DNA of 64,000 nt from Massilia sp. KIM (GTDB taxonomy: Bacteria; Pseudomonadota; Gammaproteobacteria; Burkholderiales; Burkholderiaceae_D). This document shows, in pieces, positions 39,024 to 47,714 of this stretch. Position 1 is the first letter of the stretch, and each line of letters opens with the position of its first letter. The DNA is taken from the NCBI RefSeq assembly GCF_002007115.1, contig NZ_MVAD01000001.1, forward strand, positions 744,001-808,000. Direction: 5' to 3'. Under the pieces are notes generated by a model. That model saw nothing but the letters and a program-made list of their open reading frames with translations, was not told the origin of the DNA and ran no database searches. A program made the translations under genes and the position numbers.

Positions 39024-41060
39024 CTATTTGAGCTGCCTCAACAGGAATGTATAGGTGAGTGCGTACATGCGTGCGGTCTGCGCGTTGTCGGCCGCGCCCG
39101 CGTGGCCGCCTTCCGTATTTTCCCAGTAGAGCACGTCGTGGCCTTGCTCCAGCATGCGCGCCGCCATTTTGCGCGCGTGTCCCGGGTGCACGCGGTCGTC
39201 GCGGGTCGAGGTGGTGAACAGCACGCGCGGATAGACGCGGTCCGGGAACACGTTGTGGTAGGGCGAGTAGCGCGCCAGGTAGCTCCATTCGGCCGGGTCG
39301 TCGGGGTCGCCGTATTCGCCCATCCAGGAGGCGCCGGCCAGCAGTTCGTGGTAGCGCCGCATGTCGAGCAGGGGCACCTGGCAGACCACGGCGCCGAACA
39401 GCTCCGGACGCTGGGTGAGGGCGGCGCCGACCAGCAGGCCGCCGTTGCTGCCGCCCATGATGCCGAGGTGGCGGGGGCTGGTGAGGCCGCGCGCGACCAG
39501 GTCTTCGGCCACCGCCAGGAAGTCGTCGAAGGCGCGCTGGCGCTGGCCCTTGAGCGCGGCCTGGTGCCAGCGCGGGCCGAACTCGCCGCCGCCGCGGATG
39601 TTGGCCAGCACGTAGATGCCGCCGGCGTCCAGCCAGGCGGCGCCGGTCATGCCGCTGTAGAAGGGCTTGAGCGAGACCTCGAAGCCGCCGTAGCCGTACA
39701 GCAGGGTCGGGTTGGCGCCATTGGCCTGGGTGTCGCGGCTCATGACCACGAAGTAGGGCACCATGGTGCCGTCGGCCGAGCGCGCGGCGTGCTGGCCCAC
39801 GCTGTAGGGATGGGCGTCGAAGAAGGCCGGCATGGCCTTGAGCGGCTCGCGCTCGTCGCGTCCGGCCTGCATCAGGTAGAGCGTGGTCGGGTGCAGGAAG
39901 TCGGTGACGGTCAGGAAGTAGTCGTCCGAGGCGTCGGGGTCGAGGGCGGACACGCCCAGCGCGCCCATGCCGGGCACCGCCACCTCGCGCCTTTGCCAGG
40001 CGCCGTCCAGGTGGCGCAGCTCGACCACGCGGTTCTTCACCTTGTCGAGGATGGTCAGCAGCAGCGCGCTCTTCGTCACCGCCAGGCCGTCGAGCGAGGT
40101 CTCGGGCGTCGGCGTGAACAGCAGCTGGAACTCGCGCCCGCCCGCCATGAAGCGCTCGAAGTCCATGGCCAGCAGGGCGCCCTGGGGGTAGAGCAGGCCA
40201 GCCGGCTGCCAGTCGGAGCGCAGCTCAATCACGATCTGGTCGCGCACCGTGAAGGCGTTGGCGTCGAGCGGCTTGGGCACCTGCACCAGTTGCGTTCCCC
40301 GGCGCAGGAAGAGTTCGCTCTCGTAGAAGCCGATCTGGCGCTGCACGAACTCGCGCTCGAAGCCGGGCGTGCTGTCCTTGTGGCCGGAGGCGGAGAGGTC
40401 ATCAGGCCGCGCTTCGTAGACGGTGAGGGCGGCCTCCAGCGGCGTGCCGCGGCGCCACTCCTTGACGATGCGCGGGTAGCCCGATTCGGTGAGGCTGCCG
40501 GGGCCGAAGTCGGTGCCCACGAACAGGCGGTCGCGGTCGATCCAGGCCACGTCGCTCTTGGCTTCCGGCAGCACGAAGCCGTCCTCGACGAAGGCGCAGG
40601 CGTTCAGGTCGAACTCGCGCATCACGTGGGCGTCGCCGCCGCCGCGCGAGAGCGAGACCAGGACCCGGTCGCCGTGCGGCTCGAGCCAGGCCACGCCGGA
40701 CCAGACCCAGTTCTCGCCCTCGGCCTGCGCAAGCTGGTCGAGATCGAGCACGGTCTCCCAGCGTGGCGCGCTCTGGCGGTATTCCTCCAGCGTGGTGCGG
40801 CGCCAGATGCCGCGCACGTGGACGGCGTCGCGCCAGAAGTTGTAGCACAGTCCGCCGTGCACGCCGACGTAGGGAATCTTCTCTTTCGAATCGAGGATGC
40901 CCTTCAGACGCGCGCGCAGCGCCTCGTAGCCTGGCTGGGCTTCGAGTTCGCGTTCGGCCTGGGCGTTGCGCTCTGCCACCCAGGCGCGCGCCGCCTCGCC
41001 GTCGACCTCTTCCAGCCAGCGGTAGGGATCGTTCATAATTTCTTCTGCGAACTGTTGCAT
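39024..41060 (-). CDS. Prolyl oligopeptidase family serine peptidase (S9)
   Basis: A 678-residue S9A-type peptidase. An N-terminal strand (NDPYRWLEEVDGEAARAWVAERN) and a beta-propeller region (LDLDQLAQAEGENWVWSG, VLVSLSRGGGDAHV, VAWIDRDRLFVG) precede the alpha/beta-hydrolase domain. The nucleophile is in LGIMGGSNGGLLVGAAL, the Asp in TSTRDDRVHPGHA and the His in NTEGGHAGAADN; LLYGYGGFEVSLKP and LANIRGGGEFGPRWHQ are family signatures. I chose ATG 41060 because it follows GAGAGG at good distance; ATG 41075 lacks a site. No signal peptide, so probably cytosolic or periplasmic by unknown route. It cleaves short peptides after proline. Confidence 0.9.
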   Translation of the reverse strand: MQQFAEEIMNDPYRWLEEVDGEAARAWVAERNAQAERELEAQPGYEALRARLKGILDSKEKIPYVGVHGGLCYNFWRDAVHVRGIWRRTTLEEYRQSAPRWETVLDLDQLAQAEGENWVWSGVAWLEPHGDRVLVSLSRGGGDAHVMREFDLNACAFVEDGFVLPEAKSDVAWIDRDRLFVGTDFGPGSLTESGYPRIVKEWRRGTPLEAALTVYEARPDDLSASGHKDSTPGFEREFVQRQIGFYESELFLRRGTQLVQVPKPLDANAFTVRDQIVIELRSDWQPAGLLYPQGALLAMDFERFMAGGREFQLLFTPTPETSLDGLAVTKSALLLTILDKVKNRVVELRHLDGAWQRREVAVPGMGALGVSALDPDASDDYFLTVTDFLHPTTLYLMQAGRDEREPLKAMPAFFDAHPYSVGQHAARSADGTMVPYFVVMSRDTQANGANPTLLYGYGGFEVSLKPFYSGMTGAAWLDAGGIYVLANIRGGGEFGPRWHQAALKGQRQRAFDDFLAVAEDLVARGLTSPRHLGIMGGSNGGLLVGAALTQRPELFGAVVCQVPLLDMRRYHELLAGASWMGEYGDPDDPAEWSYLARYSPYHNVFPDRVYPRVLFTTSTRDDRVHPGHARKMAARMLEQGHDVLYWENTEGGHAGAADNAQTARMYALTYTFLLRQLK

Positions 41061-41144
41061 TACAGCCTCTCTCATTGTGTCTTTGTTATATGACTCACCT
41101 ATACTAGCGTTTTTTGAGGGCTGCGACCGCCCGCTAGGAACCGC

Positions 41145-44100
41145 ATGAAGCGATGGATACAGACGAGCGCCGCCGCCACGGAAGCGCGTCCGGCGCGCCT
41201 GGCCCTGCTGTGGGGCGCGGGCGTGGCGCTGTCGCTGGCGGTCGGCGGGCTGATGCATGCGCTGGCGTTGCGCTCGATCGAGGACGACGCCCGGCGCCGC
41301 TTCGAGAACCTGGCGCGCGGCGCCCAGGAACGCCTGAACATGGCGATCGCGTCCTACGGACGCGCCGTGGCGGGGCTGGCGGCCCTGCATGCCGCCGGCC
41401 CCGCCGACCGGCCGCCTTCACGGCCGGCCTTCGACCGCTACGTGCACGCGCTCGACCTCAAGCGCAACTACCCGGCCATCGAAGCGGTGACCTTTTCCGC
41501 CTACGTGCGCCACGACCAGCGCGAGGCCTTCGTCGCGGCGGTGCGCGCCGACCGCAGCCTCGATCCGGCCGGCTACCCCGATTTCACCATCCACGGCAAC
41601 GGCCAGCGGCCCTGGTACGAAGTGATCACCTACCAGTACCCGGCCGACCTGCCGAGCGGCCGCTTCGGGGCCAACATCGCGGCCAAGCCCGAGGTGGCGC
41701 GCTCGCTGATGCGGGCCCGCGACACCGGCGTGCTGAGCGCCTCCGGCAATCCGGTCCTGATCCGCTATCCGGAACCCCATATCGTGCTCGGCATGCGCCT
41801 GCCGATCTACCGCGGCGGCGCGCTGCCCGAGACGCTCGAGGCGCGCCGCGCCGCCTACCTGGGCTCGATGGGCATGGCCTTCTCGGTGCCGGAACTGGTG
41901 CGCGGCGCGCTCGGCTTCCTGCGCGACCAGCCGCTGCGCGTGAGCCTGTACGGCAGCAGCGCGCCGACCGGCAGCACGGCGCTGGCACTTAGCCCCGCCG
42001 ACCGCCTGCTGTACGGCGAGGACTTGCGCCGGCGCGCGCCGCTCGATGCGCACTTCGTCGCGCTGCTCGGGGTGGACTACGCCGGCAGCCAGTGGAAGGC
42101 GCATTTCTCGGCCCCGCGCGCGGCCATGCTGGTCGGCTTCGACCGCTGGCTGCCGGCCGCCGCGCTGGCCATGGGCGCCGCCGGCACGCTGCTGGTGTAC
42201 GCGCTCTTCCTGGCCCAGTACCGCGCGCGGCGCGAAGCGGTGCGCCAGCGCCTGCTGCTCGATTCGGTGCTCGACAATCTCGACGCCGACGTCTACCTGA
42301 AGGACCGTGGGCGGCGCTTCCGCTACGTGAACGCGCGCGGCGCGGCGGCCCTCGGCCTGAGCGCGGCGGCGGCGGTCGGGCGGCGCGACCTGGAACTGAT
42401 GCCGGCCGCCCAGGCCGAGGCCGACTGGGAGCGCGACCGCGCGGTGCTCGAAGGCGGCCTGCGCGCCGCCGGCCAGGTCGAGCGGCGCGAGCCGGACGGC
42501 GGCGCCCGCCAGCTGTGGAGCGTGCGCCTGCCGCTGCAGGTCGGCAGCAACGACCCTGCGGTGCTGTGCGTGTCGACCGACGTCACCGAACTGCACCAGC
42601 TCAAGGCGCGCGCCGACGCCGCCAGCAAGGCCAAGAGCGATTTCCTGTCGAACATGAGCCACGAGATCCGCACGCCGATGAACAGCATCATCGGCATGAC
42701 CCACCTGGCGCTGCAGGGCGCCCAGGATGCGCGCCAGCGCGACTACCTGGAAAAGATCCACCACTCGGGCCAGCACCTGCTGGGCATCATCAACGACATC
42801 CTCGATTTTTCCAAGATCGAGGCCGGCATGCTGCGCCTGGAGCAGGTCAGCTTCATGCTCGACAGCCTGGCGCGCAAGGTCGAGACCCAGCTCGGCCCGG
42901 CCGCCGCGGCCAAGGGCCTGGGCTTCGACGTCGACATCGCGCCCGAGCTGATGCGTCCCCTGCGCGGCGATCCGCTGCGCCTGGGCCAGGTGCTGCTCAA
43001 CTTCGCCGGCAACGCGGTCAAGTTTTCCTACCGCGGCCGGATCGCCTTGCGGGTGCGCCTGGAGCGCGCCTTCGGCCCCGAGGTGCTGCTGCGCTTCGAG
43101 GTGGCCGACCAGGGCATCGGCATCGAGCCGGCCGCGCTCAAGACCCTGTTCACCCCCTTCCAGCAGGCCGACGGCTCGGCCACGCGGCGCCACGGCGGCA
43201 CCGGCCTGGGGCTGGCGATCAGCCGCCAGCTGGCCGAGCTGATGGGCGGCGCGGTGGGCGCCGAGAGCACGCCCGGCATGGGCAGCACCTTCTGGTTCAC
43301 CGCGCGCCTCGCGCTGGAGGAGGGGGCGGGCAGCGGCGGGGCCGGCCTGGGCGCCGCGCCGGCGCCCCAGGTCGCGCGCCTGGACGGCTGCGCCGTGCTG
43401 CTGGTCGAGGACAATCCCTTCAACCAGCAGGTGGCGCGCGAGCTGCTGGAGCAGGCCGGGGCCGCGGTGGCGGTGGCCAACCACGGCGAGGAAGCGCTGG
43501 CCGCCATGGCCGGGCAGCGCTTCGACTGCGTGCTGATGGACATCCAGATGCCGGTGATGGACGGCCTGGAAGCCACCCGCCGCATCCGCGCCGACCCGCG
43601 CCTGGCCGACACCCTGGTGGTGGCGATGACCGCCAACGCCGGGGTCGACGACCGCGCGCGCTGCCTGGACGCGGGCATGAACGAATTCCTCACCAAGCCG
43701 GTGGTGCCGGAGCTGCTGGCCGCCACCATCGCGCGCTGCCTGGGCCGCACCTCGGCCCCGGTTCCCGACGTCGCCAGCGTCGGGCCGGGCGGGGTGGCCG
43801 CCAGCGCCGCCGCCGGCCTGCTCGACATGGCCCAGCTCTCGCTGACGGCGGGCGCCGACCGCGACAAGATGCGCAAGTACGCCTTCCTGTTCCTGGAGTC
43901 GGCGCGCGCCGCCCTGCCCGAGATCGACGCCGCCCTGGCCCAGGACGACCTGGAACAGGCCGCGCGCCTGGCGCACCGCATCAAGTCCTCGGCGCGCGCG
44001 GTCGGTGCGCGCGATTTCGGCGCGGTGTGCGAAGACCTCGAAGCCCAGCCGGCGCGCGCCGGCGGCAAGCGCGGGACGGCCCAGGCGCGCGCGCTGGCGG

Positions 44101-44180
44101 CGCGCCTGCGCGCGATGCTGGGACGGGTCGAGCGCGAGGTGGTCGCCCAGCTCGGGAACCGCGCCAGCGATGGACGCTAG
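41145..44180 (+). CDS. CHASE-domain hybrid histidine kinase with PAS, receiver and Hpt domains
   Basis: A 1011-residue membrane phosphorelay protein. TM1 about residues 18-41, periplasmic CHASE sensor (FDRYVHALDLKRNYPAIEAV, YPDFTIHGNGQRPWYEVI), TM2 about 330-355, PAS (LLLDSVLDNLDADVYLKDRG), HisKA with His near 506 (LSNMSHEIRTPMNSIIGM), HATPase (LLNFAGNAVKFSYRG, GTGLGLAISRQLAEL), receiver with Asp near 798 (VLMDIQMPVMDGLEA) and Lys in EFLTKPVV, and Hpt with its His near 943 (ARLAHRIKSSARAVGA). CHASE domains bind small ligands such as cytokinin-like adenines or peptides. The whole His-Asp-His chain is in one protein, so it can signal to an unlinked regulator. Start ATG follows AGGAA; divergent from the peptidase gene by 84 bases. 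Confidence 0.94.
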   Translation: MKRWIQTSAAATEARPARLALLWGAGVALSLAVGGLMHALALRSIEDDARRRFENLARGAQERLNMAIASYGRAVAGLAALHAAGPADRPPSRPAFDRYVHALDLKRNYPAIEAVTFSAYVRHDQREAFVAAVRADRSLDPAGYPDFTIHGNGQRPWYEVITYQYPADLPSGRFGANIAAKPEVARSLMRARDTGVLSASGNPVLIRYPEPHIVLGMRLPIYRGGALPETLEARRAAYLGSMGMAFSVPELVRGALGFLRDQPLRVSLYGSSAPTGSTALALSPADRLLYGEDLRRRAPLDAHFVALLGVDYAGSQWKAHFSAPRAAMLVGFDRWLPAAALAMGAAGTLLVYALFLAQYRARREAVRQRLLLDSVLDNLDADVYLKDRGRRFRYVNARGAAALGLSAAAAVGRRDLELMPAAQAEADWERDRAVLEGGLRAAGQVERREPDGGARQLWSVRLPLQVGSNDPAVLCVSTDVTELHQLKARADAASKAKSDFLSNMSHEIRTPMNSIIGMTHLALQGAQDARQRDYLEKIHHSGQHLLGIINDILDFSKIEAGMLRLEQVSFMLDSLARKVETQLGPAAAAKGLGFDVDIAPELMRPLRGDPLRLGQVLLNFAGNAVKFSYRGRIALRVRLERAFGPEVLLRFEVADQGIGIEPAALKTLFTPFQQADGSATRRHGGTGLGLAISRQLAELMGGAVGAESTPGMGSTFWFTARLALEEGAGSGGAGLGAAPAPQVARLDGCAVLLVEDNPFNQQVARELLEQAGAAVAVANHGEEALAAMAGQRFDCVLMDIQMPVMDGLEATRRIRADPRLADTLVVAMTANAGVDDRARCLDAGMNEFLTKPVVPELLAATIARCLGRTSAPVPDVASVGPGGVAASAAAGLLDMAQLSLTAGADRDKMRKYAFLFLESARAALPEIDAALAQDDLEQAARLAHRIKSSARAVGARDFGAVCEDLEAQPARAGGKRGTAQARALAARLRAMLGRVEREVVAQLGNRASDGR

Positions 44181-44309
44181 ACCGACACGCTGAACCGCCG
44201 CCCAAGCCCGAGCGGCGCCCGGCGACCGCGCTCCTGGGCGCTTTGTCAACACTACCGCCGAGCGGTCAAACAGGGTATCCTGTGCCCTTGAGCAGTTCGC
44301 AACGACACC

Positions 44310-47300
44310 ATGGCATCTCCGATCAATCCCGGCTTGTTAATCCTGCACGGCAACCACATGGAGTTGCTGCGCAGCGCCGTGTTCGACTGGATGCGCCAGC
44401 ACCCCCTCGGGCCGCTCGAGGAAGAGATCATCCTGGTGCAATCGAACGGCGTGGCCGAGTGGCTCAAGATCGCCCTGGCCGAGGAGCTGGGCGTGTGCGC
44501 GGCCACCCGCGTGGCCCTGCCGGCGCGCTTCATGTGGGACGCCTACCGCGGCATGCTGGGACGCGAGCGCGTCCCGACCCGCTCGCCCTTCGACCGCGAT
44601 CCGCTCACCTGGCGCCTGATGCGCCTGCTGCCCGGCCTGCTGCACGAACCCGGCTACGAGCCGCTGGCGCGCTTCCTGGCCGACGGCGACGCCGAGCGCC
44701 GCCTGCAGCTGGCCGAGCGCCTGGCCGACCTGTACGACCAGTACCAGGTCTACCGCGCCGACTGGCTGATCGACTGGGCCGCCGGCCGTGACCAGTTGCG
44801 CCGCGCCGTCGGCGACCCGCTGCCGCTCGGTCCGGACCAGCGCTGGCAGGCCTGCCTGTGGCGCGCGGTCCACGCCAGCGTGCCGCCGGAGCAGCGCTTT
44901 TCCGGCCGCGCCACCATCCACCAGCAATTCCTGGCCGCCAATCTCGAAGGCCGCGAGCCGGTCTCGCGCCTGCCGCGCCGCGTGATCCTGTTCGGCATGT
45001 CGACCCTGCCTTACCAGACCCTGCAGGGCATCGCCGCGCTTTCGCTGCACACCCAGGTGCTGGTGGCGGTGCCGAATCCCTGCCGCTTCTACTGGGGCGA
45101 CATCATCGAGGGACGCGAGCTGCTGCGCGCCGCGCGCCGCCGCCAGCCCCTGCGCGCCGGCGCCGACCTGGGTCAAGTGCCGATCGAGGAACTGCACGCC
45201 CACAGCCACCCGCTGCTGGCGAGCTGGGGGCGCCAGGGACGCGACTTCGTGCGCATGCTCGACGAATTCGACAGCGGCGAGGGGGCCAACTACGGCAATC
45301 TGCGCGTCGACCTGTTCCCGGAAGACGAAGGCGAGACCCTGCTGGCCCAGGCCCAGGCCGCGGTGCGCGACCTGCTGCCCCTGTCCGAGCACCCGGGGAC
45401 GCCGCCTCCGCCGCAAGACCGCTCCATCGAATTCCACATCACCCACAGCGTCCAGCGCGAAGTCGAGGTGCTGCACGACCAGCTGCTGTCCTGGTTCGCC
45501 CAGGACCCCAACCTGCGTCCGCGCGACGTGGTGGTGATGGTGCCCGACATCGACGTGTTCTCGGCCGCCATCCACGCGGTGTTCGACCAGCACCGGCGCA
45601 GCGACCCGCGCCACATTCCCTTCGAGATCGGCGACGTGCGCGACCGCAGCGTCAACCCGCTGCTGGTGGCGGTCGAATGGCTGCTGCGCCTGCCCCAGCA
45701 GCGCTGCCGCCAGAGCGAGGTACGCGACCTGCTCGACGTGCCGGCGGTGGCGCGCCGCTTCGGCCTGCAGGAGGAAGACCTGCCCATCCTCGGCCGCTGG
45801 ATCGAGGGCGCCGGGGTGCGCTGGGGCCTGGACCGCGACCACCGCGACGGCCTGGGCCTGGGCTCGGCGGGCGAGCAGAACGCCTGGATCTTCGGCGTGC
45901 GGCGCATGCTGCTCGGCTACGCCAGCGGCCCCGGACGCAGCTTCGGCGAGATCGAACCCTATGCCGAGGTGGGCGGGCTGGACGCCGCCCTGGCGGGCTC
46001 GCTCGCCCAGCTGGTGGAAAGCCTGCTCGAATGGCGCGCGCTGCTGGCCACGGCGCGCAGCCCGCGCGCCTGGGGCGAGGCGGCGCGCGGCCTGCTGGCC
46101 GCCTTCTTCAGCGCCCAGGACGAGAGCGAGCGCCTGACCCTGGCCCAGTTGAACGAAGCCCTGCAATGCTGGCTCGAGACCACCGATTCGGCCGGCTTCG
46201 AGGAGCCGGTCTCGCTGGCGGTGCTGCGCGAAGCGTGGCTGGCCCAGCTCGACCAGCCGACCCTGAACCACCAGTTCGTCTCGGGCGGCGTGACTTTCTG
46301 CACCCTGATGCCGATGCGCGCCGTGCCTTTCCGCGTGGTCTGCCTGCTGGGCATGAACGACGGCGACTTCCCGCGCCGCGCGCAGCAGGCCGACTTCGAC
46401 CTGCTCGCGCTGCCCGGCATGGCGCGCCCGGGCGACCGCTCGCGCCGCGACGACGACCGCTACCTGATGCTGGAGGCCCTGCTGGCCGCGCGCGACAAGC
46501 TTTACGTCAGCTGGGTGGGGCGCAACGTGCGCGACAACAGCGAGCAGCCGGCCTCGGTGCTGGTGTCCCAATTGCGCGACTACCTGGTCAACGGCTGGAA
46601 GCTCGACCTGTCCGAGCGCACCACCGAGCACGCGCTGCAGCCCTTCAGCCGCCGCTACTTCGAGCGCGGCGGGCTGCTCACCTATGCGGGCGAATGGCGC
46701 TCGGCCCACGGCGGCGACGAAGGTGGCGAAGCGGGCGCGGGTGGCGCCAATACGGATTCACTGCCGGCCTTCGAGCTCGAGCCGGGCTTCGTGCTGCGCC
46801 TGGGCGAGCTGGCCAACTTCCTGCGCCAGCCGGCGCGCTACTTCTTCCGCCGCCGCCTGGGCGTGAGCTTCACCGAGTCCGCCGTGGTCGGCGAGGACGA
46901 GGAACCCTTCGCCCTCGACGCGCTGGAGCGCTTCTTCATCGAGGACCACCTGCTGGACGACAGCGGCCCGGCCGAGCGCCTCGACGAGGTGCGCGCCGTG
47001 CTCAGCGCGCGCGCCGAGCGCCTGGCGCGCGAGGGCGTGCTGCCGATCGGCCTGCTGGGCCGCCAGTGGCAGGAAGAGCTGGTGCGCGGCCTGGTCCCGG
47101 TGCGCAGCAGCTGGCTGCGCCTGGGCCAGCGCTTCCCCCAGGCCGCGCCCAAGCTGGCGGTGAGCCTGGTGTTCGACGACGGCCTGGTGCTGGAAGACTG
47201 GATCGACCGCCTGCGCAGCGACGGCGAGCGCAGCGCCTGGCTGGTGCAGATCTCGTCCAAGGTGCTGGACAAGGCCGGCAAGCCGCGCGGCGACAAGCTG

Positions 47301-47714
47301 ATCGGGCCCTGGCTGCGCCAGCTGGCCAGCGCCGCCTGCGGCACGCCGGTGGCCGGCTACCTGGTGGCGCGCGACGCCATCGTCGAGATGGCCCCGCTGG
47401 ACGCCGGCGCCGCCCAGGAGACCCTGCGCGAACTGGCGCGCCTGTGGCGCGACAACCTCGACCACCCGCTGGCGGTGGCCTGCAAGACCGCGCTGGCCTA
47501 CCTGGCCGAGGGCGACGCGCGCGCGACCTACGACGGCGGCTTCGAGCAGGCCGGCGAAGTGCAGGAGCCCTGCCTGGCGCGGCTGTGGCCGGACTTCGAG
47601 AGCCTGAGCGCCGCCGGTGACTGGCCGCAGGTGGCGCTCAAGCTCTACGGCCCGCTTGCGCACTGGCTGGACGGGCAGGTCACGGTCACGGCCCTCGCTC
47701 CGGAGGAAGCATGA
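44310..47714 (+). CDS. recC: Exodeoxyribonuclease V subunit gamma (RecC)
   Basis: A 1134-residue RecC, the structural subunit of RecBCD that splits the duplex and recognises Chi. It has an inactive helicase-like N-terminus (LLILHGNHMELLRSAVFDWM, LVQSNGVAEWLKIALAEELG), a middle region with VVVMVPDIDVFSAAIHAVFD and FEIGDVRDRSVNPLL, and CLLGMNDGDFPRRAQQADFD. First gene of recC-recB-recD; the recB ATG overlaps its stop. It acts in the cytosol in double-strand break repair and degradation of foreign linear DNA. Chi recognition residues cannot be assigned by eye. No recognisable promoter motif stands out in the 129-base upstream gap. Confidence 0.93.
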   Translation: MASPINPGLLILHGNHMELLRSAVFDWMRQHPLGPLEEEIILVQSNGVAEWLKIALAEELGVCAATRVALPARFMWDAYRGMLGRERVPTRSPFDRDPLTWRLMRLLPGLLHEPGYEPLARFLADGDAERRLQLAERLADLYDQYQVYRADWLIDWAAGRDQLRRAVGDPLPLGPDQRWQACLWRAVHASVPPEQRFSGRATIHQQFLAANLEGREPVSRLPRRVILFGMSTLPYQTLQGIAALSLHTQVLVAVPNPCRFYWGDIIEGRELLRAARRRQPLRAGADLGQVPIEELHAHSHPLLASWGRQGRDFVRMLDEFDSGEGANYGNLRVDLFPEDEGETLLAQAQAAVRDLLPLSEHPGTPPPPQDRSIEFHITHSVQREVEVLHDQLLSWFAQDPNLRPRDVVVMVPDIDVFSAAIHAVFDQHRRSDPRHIPFEIGDVRDRSVNPLLVAVEWLLRLPQQRCRQSEVRDLLDVPAVARRFGLQEEDLPILGRWIEGAGVRWGLDRDHRDGLGLGSAGEQNAWIFGVRRMLLGYASGPGRSFGEIEPYAEVGGLDAALAGSLAQLVESLLEWRALLATARSPRAWGEAARGLLAAFFSAQDESERLTLAQLNEALQCWLETTDSAGFEEPVSLAVLREAWLAQLDQPTLNHQFVSGGVTFCTLMPMRAVPFRVVCLLGMNDGDFPRRAQQADFDLLALPGMARPGDRSRRDDDRYLMLEALLAARDKLYVSWVGRNVRDNSEQPASVLVSQLRDYLVNGWKLDLSERTTEHALQPFSRRYFERGGLLTYAGEWRSAHGGDEGGEAGAGGANTDSLPAFELEPGFVLRLGELANFLRQPARYFFRRRLGVSFTESAVVGEDEEPFALDALERFFIEDHLLDDSGPAERLDEVRAVLSARAERLAREGVLPIGLLGRQWQEELVRGLVPVRSSWLRLGQRFPQAAPKLAVSLVFDDGLVLEDWIDRLRSDGERSAWLVQISSKVLDKAGKPRGDKLIGPWLRQLASAACGTPVAGYLVARDAIVEMAPLDAGAAQETLRELARLWRDNLDHPLAVACKTALAYLAEGDARATYDGGFEQAGEVQEPCLARLWPDFESLSAAGDWPQVALKLYGPLAHWLDGQVTVTALAPEEA